From contig NZ_CP178732.1 in assembly GCF_047324175.1 (NCBI RefSeq), positions 3,720,001 to 3,784,000 of the forward strand: a stretch of DNA of 64,000 nt, written 5' to 3'. The stretch comes from Acerihabitans sp015654925. GTDB lineage: Bacteria; Pseudomonadota; Gammaproteobacteria; Enterobacterales; Enterobacteriaceae. Under the pieces are notes generated by a model. The model was given only the letters and a program-made list of their open reading frames with translations. It had not been told where the DNA came from and made no database searches. Below are positions 24,932 through 33,621 of the stretch, one piece after another; within the stretch, counting starts at the first letter, position 1, and each line of letters begins with the position of its first letter. A program made the translations under genes and the position numbers.

Positions 24932-26842
24932 TCAAATGCCCAGGGCGCGGCGTTTATCGCGAATGATCGCCACCAGTTTTTGCGCCGCGAGCGCCGGGTC
25001 GGCTTCCACCAGGAAGTAGCCGCCGAACAGATCCCTGGCCCCTTCGGTCAGCAGGCCGGTAACCACCGCCGAGCCGGTCACCTGGGGCACGATGCCCAAA
25101 TGGGTCGGCAAACCGATGGCCACGCTCCAGCTGGCGATGGCGATGGCCTTTTCGGACATGGCTTCCGGCGCGGACGCCACCAGCGGCAAATCGCTGAGAT
25201 CCACGTTTAACCGGTTGGCCAGCGCCGTGGCTAATTGCACCGCCCGGCTGTTATCCACGCACGATCCCATATGCAGCACCAGCGGCAGCGGACCGCGCAG
25301 GCCGGCCGCGTCGCCGATGGTGGTCAATACCGCTTTAAGCGAGTCGCCCGCATAGGTTTCGGTAGCCTGCTGGTTCATCATGCCGTTTTTGGCAAAGGCG
25401 CCCGCGCCGCAGCCGGTGGCCAGCATCAGGATATTATTGCGGGCCAGATGTTTGGCGATGATCTGGAAGCTTTCATCCTGCACCGCGCGCGTACTGTTGC
25501 AGCCGGCAAACAGGGCTACGCCGAGGATATTGCCGTTGATAATATTATCCACCAGCGGCGCCAGCGGGTCCGCGGCGTTGACCGCGCTCAGGGCCGCCAT
25601 AATGGCTTCGCTGCTAAACCCGACGATGGCGGTTTGTTTAATATCGGGGATATGAATGCGTTTGGCGTCTCGGCGCTGGAAGGCGTCGATGGCATATTGC
25701 ACGATGGTGCGGGCGGTTTCTTTAGCCCGATCCTCATGGAAACTGACGTGCCGCGCGCCCGGCATTTTATTCTCATCCATGGTGGTGATGAATTCGGTGT
25801 GATAGCACTCGCTGATTTGCGGCAGCGACGGCATGATGCACTGCACGTCCACCACCATCGCGTCGAGCGCCCCGGTGAAGATGGCCATTTCCTGCGACAG
25901 GTAATTGGTCGCCAGCGGGATGCCGTGGCGCATCATGACCTCATTGCCGGTACAGCAAATCCCGACGATATTGATGCCTTCCGGCGCACCGGCATCCCTG
26001 GCGATACTGTTCATCTCGGCGGCGATATCGCAGATGACTTCGCTGAGCAGCGGATTATGGCCATTGACCGCGATATTCACCGCCTGGCGTTTGATTACGC
26101 CGATATTAGCCTGGGTTATCACCGGCGTCGGCGTGCCGAACATGGCATCGGACAGTTCGGTGGCCAGCGCCATGCCGTTAAAATCGGCCAGCGCGCCGCG
26201 TATCCCGCCGCGGATCAGGTTTTCCGGTTCGGCATCGCAGCCGATGTGGGTGCGGGACATAATCTGCGCGACGGTGGCGTCGATATTGTGCGGCAGCACG
26301 CCAAGCTTGCCGAGCAGCGCCAGGCGTTTGTCCGGCAGCGACAGGCTGATCCAGTGGCAAGGTTTTTTGCTGTCCTGGTTCTGGTAATCCTCCAGGGTTT
26401 TGGTGGCCACATCGTAGGCGATATCCCGTACCGGGCGATCCGCCACCGGGATATGCAAACGCCCGGCGATACCGTTAAGTTTCGCGGCGTCGCGGATTTG
26501 ATAATCGGGCAGTTCGCCTTTGCCGATGCGCTGCATGGCCAGCGCAATATGACGCCCGTGCTCGGAGTGCGCCGCCGCGCCGGCGGCCATCATGCGGATT
26601 AAATTGCGCGCGACGATGGTGTCTTTATTGGCGCCGCAAATGCCCACTTGCGGCCCGTCGCCGAACGGGTCGACCCGGCAGGGGCCCTTCCAGCATATCC
26701 GGCAACACAGGCCCAGGGAACCAAATCCGCACTGGGGCTGCTGCATCTGGTGGCGATCGAATACGGTGGCGATGCCCTCTTTTTCCGCTACCGGACACAG
26801 CGCAATTACCGCCGGATCGCTCGACCTTACTTTGCTATCCAT
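24932..26842 (-). CDS. cooS: Anaerobic Ni-Fe carbon-monoxide dehydrogenase, catalytic subunit
   Basis: Oxidises CO with water to CO2, giving two electrons to CooF. 636 residues (R. rubrum CooS 639). The D-cluster cysteines are Cys38 and Cys46; the B-cluster is Cys47, Cys50, Cys55 and Cys69 in CGFGSLGLCCRICWKGPC and GICG. All C-cluster ligands align with crystallised CODHs: His262 (VNGHNP), Cys296 or 297 (GICCTGN), Cys335 (VDVQC), Cys448 (LFAGCNS), Cys478 (ATGCGAGAF), Cys528 (MGSCVDNS). The catalytic Lys565 (MSEKA) and the His tunnel (His92, 95, 98) are also there, so the enzyme should be active. Its ATG overlaps the cooF stop by one base (TAATG). Confidence 0.97.
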   Translation of the reverse strand: MDSKVRSSDPAVIALCPVAEKEGIATVFDRHQMQQPQCGFGSLGLCCRICWKGPCRVDPFGDGPQVGICGANKDTIVARNLIRMMAAGAAAHSEHGRHIALAMQRIGKGELPDYQIRDAAKLNGIAGRLHIPVADRPVRDIAYDVATKTLEDYQNQDSKKPCHWISLSLPDKRLALLGKLGVLPHNIDATVAQIMSRTHIGCDAEPENLIRGGIRGALADFNGMALATELSDAMFGTPTPVITQANIGVIKRQAVNIAVNGHNPLLSEVICDIAAEMNSIARDAGAPEGINIVGICCTGNEVMMRHGIPLATNYLSQEMAIFTGALDAMVVDVQCIMPSLPQISECYHTEFITTMDENKMPGARHVSFHEDRAKETARTIVQYAIDAFQRRDAKRIHIPDIKQTAIVGFSSEAIMAALSAVNAADPLAPLVDNIINGNILGVALFAGCNSTRAVQDESFQIIAKHLARNNILMLATGCGAGAFAKNGMMNQQATETYAGDSLKAVLTTIGDAAGLRGPLPLVLHMGSCVDNSRAVQLATALANRLNVDLSDLPLVASAPEAMSEKAIAIASWSVAIGLPTHLGIVPQVTGSAVVTGLLTEGARDLFGGYFLVEADPALAAQKLVAIIRDKRRALGI

Positions 26843-27420
26843 TACAGCCCCCTCAATGTCAGAGTGATATTTTTTTGCGACTGGGCCAATTCTTTGGCCC
26901 TGGCCTTGATAAGCGCGTCACGATAGGCGTGCATGTCGACCAGCCGTATGGCCTTGGTGGGGCACGCCTCCGCGCAGGCGGTGTCGGTTTTGCCCTGCTG
27001 CGCGCGCCAGTCGGCGCATAGATCGCATTTTTGCGCCACGCCCTGGTTGGTCACGCTGAAATGGTCTTTCAGGCCGGAGCGCCTGACGGTGATGGCGCCA
27101 AAGGGACAAACCATCACGCAAAGCTTGCAACCGACGCAGGTTTGTTCATTGATTTGCACCTGCCCGTCGGCCTGGCGGCAGGCTCCGGTGGGGCAGACCA
27201 TAGCGCAGGGGGCGTTTTCACACTGCCGGCACTGCATCGGCATGGTGACGTCATCGCTGCCCACTACTTTCATGCGCGGGTGCAGCGGCAACTGCCGTAA
27301 AACCGCATCGAACAGCCCCGCGCTACCGCCGTGGGCCACCGCGCAGGCCATTTCACAACTATGGCAGCCGAGACACTTTTGCGCATCGGCGTAGATAATG
27401 ACATTTTCCTTTTGGTTCAT
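26842..27420 (-). CDS. cooF: CooF-type polyferredoxin, electron carrier between CODH and hydrogenase
   Basis: 192 residues from the chosen ATG. Four cysteine clusters of the DMSO-reductase beta-subunit/HycB type are visible: CLGCHSCEMACAVAH, CRQCENAPCAMVCPTGAC, CVGCKLCVMVCPFGAI and CDLC followed by CAEACPTKAI. It sits directly before cooS and is translationally coupled to it, so it should take electrons from the CooS D/B clusters to the membrane hydrogenase. A GTG seven codons upstream, overlapping the hypA stop, is an alternative start; AAGGG nine bases before 27420 favours the ATG. Confidence 0.93.
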   Translation of the reverse strand: MNQKENVIIYADAQKCLGCHSCEMACAVAHGGSAGLFDAVLRQLPLHPRMKVVGSDDVTMPMQCRQCENAPCAMVCPTGACRQADGQVQINEQTCVGCKLCVMVCPFGAITVRRSGLKDHFSVTNQGVAQKCDLCADWRAQQGKTDTACAEACPTKAIRLVDMHAYRDALIKARAKELAQSQKNITLTLRGL

Positions 27421-27437
27421 AGCGTCAACCCTTTGTT

Positions 27438-27776
27438 TCACGCGTCAAAACTCTCAATATAGAGTTCCTCGCCGGATAACAGCTCGACATCCTGGCTATG
27501 GCACCGGCTACATTGAAAGTGGAATTTGATAACCTGAAAGTCGTACCGGCACGCCCGGCATCTGGCTTGCGCCGCCACGCTCTCGATAATCAGTTCGGCG
27601 CCCTCGGCCAGGGTACCTTCGGTAAACAGCTCAAAACAAAAAACCAGCGCCTGCGGCTCGACGGCTTTCAGTTGCCCTACCTTGAGCCGAACCCGCGTAA
27701 TGGCGCGCACCCCGTGGCGCTGCGCCTCGGCCAGTAAAATAGCGACCAATCCCTGGGTCAGCGCCGCTTCATGCAT
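27438..27776 (-). CDS. hypA: Hydrogenase/CODH nickel metallochaperone HypA
   Basis: 112 residues, the normal HypA length. The MHE N-terminus is the nickel site, and the zinc domain CRACRYDFQVIKFHFQCSRC supplies two CxxC pairs. GVRAITRVRLKVGQLKAVEPQAL is the conserved core. It passes nickel to HypB for CooH maturation. It lies 24 bp after hypC and 17 bp before cooF. Confidence 0.95.
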   Translation of the reverse strand: MHEAALTQGLVAILLAEAQRHGVRAITRVRLKVGQLKAVEPQALVFCFELFTEGTLAEGAELIIESVAAQARCRACRYDFQVIKFHFQCSRCHSQDVELLSGEELYIESFDA

Positions 27777-27800
27777 ATCGCCTCCGGGGGATAACGGCGT

Positions 27801-28049
27801 TCATAAGGTCAGTTCGCCCATATCATTAAGCAAATCCAGCATCTGCGCCGCCTGCCGCTCGTCGATGCGCGACATGGCAAAGCCCACATGCACCAGGACC
27901 CAACTGCCGAGACAGCTTTCCAGCGGATGCCGGTCATCAACCATAAAGGCGATATTGATTTCGCGTTTCACCCCCGCGACCTCTACCGTGGCCAGACGGT
28001 TTGCCCCATCGGTGATAGCGATAATTTTTCCCGGGATGCCAAGGCACAT
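27801..28049 (-). CDS. hypC: Hydrogenase assembly chaperone HypC
   Basis: First gene of the minus-strand operon. 82 residues beginning MCLGIPGKII; the Cys2 binds the Fe(CN)2CO precursor with HypD. VEVAGVKREINIAF and LGSWVLVHVGFAMSRIDE are typical HypC/HupF segments. It starts the transcript that continues through cooF and cooS, so hydrogenase and CODH maturation are co-expressed. hypD, hypE and hypF are not in this window. Confidence 0.94.
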   Translation of the reverse strand: MCLGIPGKIIAITDGANRLATVEVAGVKREINIAFMVDDRHPLESCLGSWVLVHVGFAMSRIDERQAAQMLDLLNDMGELTL

Positions 28050-28122
28050 AATGTTTTATTTCACTCCGGTTAATGTAAATCACGGCCCGCTGTCCGCAAC
28101 GCGGTATATTTCTTTAAACGGC

Positions 28123-28135
28123 AATGATTATCATT
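28123..28135. promoter_or_regulatory. Fur-core-like palindrome upstream of hypC
   Basis: AATGAT-T-ATCATT is the central 6-1-6 palindrome of the Fur consensus, 74 bp upstream of the hypC start. The outer consensus positions do not match well, so this could be coincidental in an AT-rich promoter. Confidence 0.3.
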
Positions 28136-28183
28136 TAATAAATTACGTCGCATCTATTTACTTACCGAAAAATATTACGCACA

Positions 28184-28216
28184 ATGATTAAATTGATTTA
28201 GATCATATTTAATCAT
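28184..28216. repeat. 10-bp perfect inverted repeat around the FNR-like box
   Basis: ATGATTAAAT (28184-28193) and ATTTAATCAT (28207-28216) are exact inverted copies with a 13-base centre that contains most of the FNR-like site. It lies in the hypC/cooM divergent promoter region and may be an extended operator. Confidence 0.6.
28193..28206. promoter_or_regulatory. FNR-like site in the hypC/cooM divergent promoter region
   Basis: TTGATTTAGATCAT matches TTGAT-N4-ATCAA at 9 of 10 informative positions. It lies 144 bp before hypC and about 170 bp before cooM. The single mismatch (final T) is the same as in the box before cooA. Confidence 0.6.
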
Positions 28217-28285
28217 CACGGCTATTTTTATTTTACCGCCTCGCTTTTGGTCTTATCCATATTGTCAGCTTTACTTTGGGATATC

Positions 28286-28301
28286 TGTCAGCCAGCCGAC
28301 A
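28286..28301 (+). promoter_or_regulatory. CooA-binding site upstream of cooM
   Basis: TGTCA-GCCAGC-CGACA fits the TGTCA-N6-CGACA form described for R. rubrum CooA promoters exactly, and extends to a 6-bp TCTGTC/GACAGA inverted repeat. Its centre is 85 bp before the cooM ATG. With the usual centre near -40, transcription would start around 28333-28337, with TAAATT (28323-28328) as a candidate -10. Confidence 0.75.
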
Positions 28302-28378
28302 GACAATGCCGCCGCTTTTCAATAAATTTAATTCAGCTTCGATGACATATCGACTCTCATACCAATAGCGAGGAATAA

Positions 28379-31300
28379 ATGGGAGTACCACTTTTGGGCA
28401 TTCCATTGCTGGCATGGGCAGGAACTTTGCTGCTGCTGGCGGGCGAAATATTCGCATTAATGCATATCCGTAATCTGGCCAGGCTGCTGCTGTTCTCGAC
28501 CATGGCGGAAGTGGGTTATGTATTGCTGGGTTTTGGCCTGGATAACCAGTCCGGCGCAACCGGCGCGTTGATGCACCTGGGTTTTCAGTTCACCATGCGC
28601 CTGCTGGTGTTTGTCACCGCTGGATATTTAATTAAAACAAAGGGTTCAAGCCAGATTGACAGTCTGGCGGGCAGCGGCGCGCGCCTGCCGGTCGCCGCGC
28701 TGCTATTTGGCTTCGGCATGTTTTCGGTGATGGGCCTGTCGCCGTTTAAAGGATCGTTCAGCAAGTTCCTGATCCTGTATGCGGCGGTGGAACAGGGCGA
28801 ATGGCTATTGGCCGCCGTGGCGACGCTTGCCACTATTCTGGCCGCTTTTTATTATATTATTGTTATTCAGCGCATCTGTCTTGAGCGGCCGGAAAATCCA
28901 TTACCGGCAACGCCGATAAAAGAACCGCTATTTTCCCCCATTTATATTTTAATGTATTTATTGACCGGCATCACAATTTATATGAGTTTGGTGCCCGAAC
29001 CTTTTCTGCATTTAGCCGAACATTTTGCAAAACCGTCGATACGCGGCGAGGTGCCGATATTTGAGACTCCTTGGCGATTCTTGGTTGCGTTCCCTTATAT
29101 CAGCGGCTTTGTGCTTTATTTATTAGGCCGCTTTAACGGGGTATTACGCGATCGCGCCGCGCTGGCAATCGCCGTCGCGACGTTATGGTTTGCCTGGCAA
29201 GAACCGGGGATCGATGGTTTATCACGGTTATTCACGCTGGTTTTTGCCGCCATGCTATTTATTGCGGTGATGTATTCCCAGGCTTACATGCGCGACGACG
29301 CCCATGCCAACCGCTACTACTTTTTCCTGTTCCTGATGGGCGGCTCGCTGCTGGGAGTGGCGACCGCCCATGACTTCGGCAACTTCTATCTGTTTTGGGA
29401 ATTAATGACCTGGACCTCCTATATGCTGGTGATCCACGATCAAACGCCGGCGGCCTTGAAAGCCGGGCGGAAATATTTCCTGATGTGCGCGGCGGGCGCC
29501 TATGTGATGCATTTTGGCATCCTGCTGTGCCACGCCCGCTTCGGCAGCTTCGATATGGCCGCCATCTCGGCCCGGGCCGCGCAGCTCTCGCCGGCCGCCG
29601 GCGGGGTGATTGCCCTGTGCTTTCTGGCGGGGCTGGGGGTCAAAGCCGGTTTGTATCCCATGCATAGCTGGCTGCCCGCCGCTCATCCGGTGGCGCCTTC
29701 CCCGGTCTCCGCGCTGATGTCGGGTATCCTGACCAAGGCGGGAGTCTACGGTATTATCAAAGTGTTATTTGTGATTTTCGGTACCGGGATTATTAGCCGC
29801 GCGGTCGGCATTGACTCGTTTTCTGGCATCGGGCTGCTGGTCAGCGTCATGGGCTGCCTGACGGTCATCTACGGCGAGATTATGGCATTCCGGGAACAAA
29901 ACCTGAAACGCATCCTGGCCTTTTCCACGCTGGCGCAGGTGGGGGAAATTCTGGCGATGGTGGGGCTGGCCACCTATTTAAGCCTGTCCGGGGCCTTGCT
30001 GCATGTGTTGAATCACGCCGTTTTCAAGAATCTGCTGTTCCTGGCGGCCGGGGCGCTGATCGCCCGGGCCGGCGGCAAACGCCTGGACGATCTCAAAGGG
30101 CTGGGCCGGGTCATGCCCTTTACCGCGCTGTGCTTTGCCGTCGGCGCCCTGGCGGTCATGGGACTGCCGCCGTTCAGCGGTTTTTTCAGTAAATTCCTGA
30201 TGATTTACGCGGCCGCCCAGGCCGGCCATCTGACGGTGGCCATCCTGTTCCTACTGGGCAGCATTATCGGCGCCATGTACTATCTGCGTATCCTGCGCGT
30301 GCTGTTTTTCGCGCCATATCGGGGGAAGACGTCCGCCGAAGCGCCGGTAGCCATGCGCCTGGCCATGGGAATACTGGCCGCGCTGGTGATTGCCGGCGGC
30401 CTATGGCCCGATATCGGCCTGGATAATCTGGTGCGCCCGGCGGTGAATGTGATTGTCTTGCGCCAGGACTGGTCCGTGGTCGCCTTGCCGCACCTTAACC
30501 TTGCCTGGTCGCCGGCGGCCCTGATCGCGGTCTGCGGCGCGCTGCTGATCTTTTGCATCGGCAAAAGGGCCGGCGCCAAGGCCGGGCCGGTGGCGGTAGG
30601 CGTCATGGCGGCCTCGCTGGCCGCGGTGCTGCTGGATGCCGGCCGCTATGACCTGCTGTCCTATTGGTTTGCGCTGCTGATCGCCGGGGTCGGCGTGCTG
30701 AACCTGCTCTATGCCGTGGGGTATATGGCCCACGGCCATGCGCGGCACCGGTTCTTTTTCTTTTTTACCTTTATGATCGGCGGCCTGCTCGGGCTGGCGG
30801 GCAGTAAGGATATGTTCAACTTCTTCGCCTTCTGGGAGATCATGAGCAGCTGGACGCTCTATTTTGTCATTATCCACGACGAGACCGAAGAGGCGCTAAA
30901 CGAAGGGTTTAAATACTTTATTTTTAACTTTGTCGGCGCCACCTGCATGTTTTTGGGCATTACCATGCTGACGGCCCGGGCCGGGGCATTTGACTTCGCG
31001 GCTATCGCGCGCGCCGCGCCGGACATGAGCCTGCCGTGGCTGGGAAGCGCCCTGATCCTGATCCTGGCGGGCCTGCTGATGAAAGCGGCCCAGCTACCCT
31101 GGCGCATCGACTACCAGATGCACCCGCCCACCGCCCCTACTCCGGTCAGCGGCTATATTTCCGCGGTCCTGCTCAAGAGCGGTATTTACGGCGTGCTGAA
31201 GCTGTTTACCCTGGGCGGGGCCGGCCTGCTGTTTAGCCGGCTGGGCATGCGCGACGGCATGACCCATATCATGTATGCCATCGCCGTCATCGCCGCGGTC

Positions 31301-32188
31301 ACCCTGCTTTATGCCGGCGCGCTGGCGGTGATCCAAAACGGCATCAAGCGCCTGCTGATCTACAGCACCGTCAGCCAGCTGGGCTATATCCTGCTGGGGA
31401 TTGCCCTCGGTTCGCCCCTCGGCGTGGCGGGTGGGTTAATGCACTTGGTCAATCATATGATGCTAAAGGATATTTTATTTCTGGCGGCTGGCTGCATTAT
31501 GGCGCAGGTCCATGTCGCCGGTTTGGATGAGTTGGGCGGCCTGGGCCGCAGGATGCCCATCACCTTCGGCCTGTTCCTGTTCGCCGGCTTGTCGCTCTCG
31601 GGCATCCCGCCGTTAAACGGCTTCTCTTCTAAATGGTTAATTTATCAGGCGGCATTTCAGTCGGGACATTACCTGCTGGGGCTGGCCGCCATGATGTCCA
31701 GCCTGTTCACCCTGGCGGCGGTATTAAAATTCGCCCACGCCGCGTTTATGGGCCAGCCGCGTCCGGAACTGGTCCAGGTGCGGGAAGCGCCGGCGGTGAT
31801 GCTGATCCCCATGTCGCTGCTGACCGCCGGCTGCGTTGCCGCGGGGATGTTCCCGGGACTGCTGCTGGTACCCATCAGCCATATTATGGATGCCCTGGCG
31901 CTGGGGCGTATCGCCGTCACCTGGACCGGGGGGCTGCCCGGCGCCGGTGGCTGGCAGCCCCTGGCGCTCTCGGTGCTGCTGCTGTCCACCGGCGCCGCTG
32001 GCTGGCTGTTTTACCGCTTGAGCAACCGGCAGATCCGTTGCGTCCATTTGCATCAGGGCGGCGTAACGGACCTGACCCCGGCCCAGGCCCATGTGCCGGC
32101 ATCCGGCTTGTACGAAGCGCCCGCCCGGTTTATCCGACTGGCGCTGCGGCCGCACGATAACGCGCCGCAGCCCCGCAATGAGGAGTAG
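28379..32188 (+). CDS. cooM: Energy-converting hydrogenase membrane subunit CooM
   Basis: Giant NuoL/NuoM/MrpD-like antiporter subunit (1269 residues, close to the 1265 of R. rubrum CooM). It starts inside a half module (residues 1 to about 200), followed by two full proton-translocation modules with their discontinuous helices. A repeated element marks the modules: ARLLLFSTMAEVGYVLLG near residue 34, LKRILAFSTLAQVGEIL near 510 and IKRLLIYSTVSQLGYILLG near 988. Each full module also has a FYLFWELMTWTSYMLVIHD or FFAFWEIMSSWTLYFVIIHD segment. It should couple H2 evolution to ion pumping. GAGGA lies five bases before the ATG, and a CooA site lies upstream. Confidence 0.93.
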   Translation: MGVPLLGIPLLAWAGTLLLLAGEIFALMHIRNLARLLLFSTMAEVGYVLLGFGLDNQSGATGALMHLGFQFTMRLLVFVTAGYLIKTKGSSQIDSLAGSGARLPVAALLFGFGMFSVMGLSPFKGSFSKFLILYAAVEQGEWLLAAVATLATILAAFYYIIVIQRICLERPENPLPATPIKEPLFSPIYILMYLLTGITIYMSLVPEPFLHLAEHFAKPSIRGEVPIFETPWRFLVAFPYISGFVLYLLGRFNGVLRDRAALAIAVATLWFAWQEPGIDGLSRLFTLVFAAMLFIAVMYSQAYMRDDAHANRYYFFLFLMGGSLLGVATAHDFGNFYLFWELMTWTSYMLVIHDQTPAALKAGRKYFLMCAAGAYVMHFGILLCHARFGSFDMAAISARAAQLSPAAGGVIALCFLAGLGVKAGLYPMHSWLPAAHPVAPSPVSALMSGILTKAGVYGIIKVLFVIFGTGIISRAVGIDSFSGIGLLVSVMGCLTVIYGEIMAFREQNLKRILAFSTLAQVGEILAMVGLATYLSLSGALLHVLNHAVFKNLLFLAAGALIARAGGKRLDDLKGLGRVMPFTALCFAVGALAVMGLPPFSGFFSKFLMIYAAAQAGHLTVAILFLLGSIIGAMYYLRILRVLFFAPYRGKTSAEAPVAMRLAMGILAALVIAGGLWPDIGLDNLVRPAVNVIVLRQDWSVVALPHLNLAWSPAALIAVCGALLIFCIGKRAGAKAGPVAVGVMAASLAAVLLDAGRYDLLSYWFALLIAGVGVLNLLYAVGYMAHGHARHRFFFFFTFMIGGLLGLAGSKDMFNFFAFWEIMSSWTLYFVIIHDETEEALNEGFKYFIFNFVGATCMFLGITMLTARAGAFDFAAIARAAPDMSLPWLGSALILILAGLLMKAAQLPWRIDYQMHPPTAPTPVSGYISAVLLKSGIYGVLKLFTLGGAGLLFSRLGMRDGMTHIMYAIAVIAAVTLLYAGALAVIQNGIKRLLIYSTVSQLGYILLGIALGSPLGVAGGLMHLVNHMMLKDILFLAAGCIMAQVHVAGLDELGGLGRRMPITFGLFLFAGLSLSGIPPLNGFSSKWLIYQAAFQSGHYLLGLAAMMSSLFTLAAVLKFAHAAFMGQPRPELVQVREAPAVMLIPMSLLTAGCVAAGMFPGLLLVPISHIMDALALGRIAVTWTGGLPGAGGWQPLALSVLLLSTGAAGWLFYRLSNRQIRCVHLHQGGVTDLTPAQAHVPASGLYEAPARFIRLALRPHDNAPQPRNEE

Positions 32189-32195
32189 GCAGAGC

Positions 32196-33158
32196 ATGAT
32201 AACGGCATTGAACGGCCTCTTGGCTCCCCTGGTGATTCTCCCCCTGGGACTGGGGGCCCTGATGTTCGGCCTACTGCTCAAAGGGGTCGATCGCATCGTC
32301 GCGGCCCGTTTGCAGCGGCGCGTCGGACCTCCGCTGTTACAGCCCTGGTTCGATATTATTAAACTGATGCGTAAGCAATCCCTGGTGCCCGACGGCGCGC
32401 CGCGCGGGTTATTCCTGGCGCTGCCGGCCGTGGGGGCGGGCAGCATGCTGTTGGCCGCCACCCTGATCCCCATCGCCGGGGTCTATCAGCCCAGCGGCGC
32501 CCTGGGGGATCTGCTGGTTTTGCTTTATCTGCTGACCCTGCCGGCCGTGGTGCTGATGCTGGCCGGGTCGGTCTCCGGCTCGGTATACGGCGCCATCGGT
32601 TTTTCCCGGGAAATGGCGCTGGTGCTGGCCTATGAAGGACCGCTGCTGCTGGTGCTGGCCAGCGTCGCCATTAAAACCGGCCTGGCGCAGGGGGGCTGGG
32701 TAACGTTCTCCCTAACGGACATTGTGCATTATCAGCAAATTCATGGCGCCTATTTGCTTGATCCCTGGATGTGGCCGGCGGTGGCCGCCTACCTGCTGTT
32801 TTTCCCCGCCAACCTGGGCATACCGCCGTTTGATATCCCCGAGGCGGAGGCGGAAATACTGGAAGGTCCGCTGCTGGAATATTCCGGCCCCGCCCTGGCG
32901 CTGTTTAATATGATGTCGGCGCTGAAAACGGTAGTGGTGATCGGGCTTGGCATTACGCTGTTTTTCCCGGTCGGCCCGCAGGGGATCGCCGGATTGGCGG
33001 TGTTCCTGCTCAAAAGCCTGGTGCTGTTCATCCTCGGGAAAACGCTGTTACGTACCGCGGTGGGGAGAATGCGCATCGACCAGGCATTTATCTTCTATTT
33101 AAAGTGGCCGGAATTACTCGGGATCGTCAGTTTGGTCGCCGTCATTATTCGGGCATAA
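32196..33158 (+). CDS. cooK: Energy-converting hydrogenase membrane subunit CooK
   Basis: NuoH/HycD-type integral subunit (320 residues; R. rubrum CooK about 323) that forms the channel end next to the hydrogenase arm. Typical blocks are LKGVDRIVAARLQRRVGPPLLQPWFDIIKLMRKQ near the start, GSVSGSVYGAIGFSREMALVLAYEGPLLL and the acidic loop FDIPEAEAEILEGPLLEYSGPALALF. The ATG at 32196, 8 bp after cooM, is preceded by GGAG at ten bases; the longer upstream frame is inside cooM and is not used. Confidence 0.94.
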   Translation: MITALNGLLAPLVILPLGLGALMFGLLLKGVDRIVAARLQRRVGPPLLQPWFDIIKLMRKQSLVPDGAPRGLFLALPAVGAGSMLLAATLIPIAGVYQPSGALGDLLVLLYLLTLPAVVLMLAGSVSGSVYGAIGFSREMALVLAYEGPLLLVLASVAIKTGLAQGGWVTFSLTDIVHYQQIHGAYLLDPWMWPAVAAYLLFFPANLGIPPFDIPEAEAEILEGPLLEYSGPALALFNMMSALKTVVVIGLGITLFFPVGPQGIAGLAVFLLKSLVLFILGKTLLRTAVGRMRIDQAFIFYLKWPELLGIVSLVAVIIRA

Positions 33159-33170
33159 AGGGATCAGCCA

Positions 33171-33599
33171 ATGGGTTTTCTTAGCAGGATAGCCAAACGT
33201 TCGCCGTGGTTATATCGCATCAATGCCGGCTCCTGTAATGGCTGCGACGTGGAGCTGGCCACCACTGCCTGCATTCCGCGTTATGACGTCGAGCGGCTGG
33301 GCTGCCAATACTGCGGCAGTCCGAAACACGCGGATATCGTGTTGATCACCGGGCCGCTTACCGCCAGGGTCAAAGACAATGTTCTGCGCGTATACCAGGA
33401 GATTCCCGACCCCAAAGTAACGGTGGCCATCGGTATTTGCCCGATTTCGGGAGGCGTATTTCGCGAGAGCTACGCCATCAGCGGCCCGATTGACCAATAC
33501 ATCCCCGTGGATGTCAACGTCCCCGGCTGTCCGCCGCGTCCGCAGGCCATTATCGAAGGCATCGCGCTGGCCATCGATATCTGGCAGCAACGGTTGTAG
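33171..33599 (+). CDS. cooL: Energy-converting hydrogenase small subunit CooL
   Basis: NuoB/HycG-like subunit (142 residues) carrying the [4Fe-4S] cluster nearest to the NiFe site. The cluster ligands are Cys22 and Cys25 (GSCNGCDVE), Cys90 (GICPISGG) and Cys120 (PGCPPRPQ). It takes electrons from CooX/CooF and passes them to CooH. It lies 12 bp after cooK. Confidence 0.95.
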   Translation: MGFLSRIAKRSPWLYRINAGSCNGCDVELATTACIPRYDVERLGCQYCGSPKHADIVLITGPLTARVKDNVLRVYQEIPDPKVTVAIGICPISGGVFRESYAISGPIDQYIPVDVNVPGCPPRPQAIIEGIALAIDIWQQRL

Positions 33600-33621
33600 T
33601 GGGTTAGCGTAGGAAACCACG

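Noticed and set aside
25235..26602. 455-codon plus-strand frame opposite cooS
   Set aside because: cooS has every catalytic ligand; the antisense frame has no family features and is compositionally biased.
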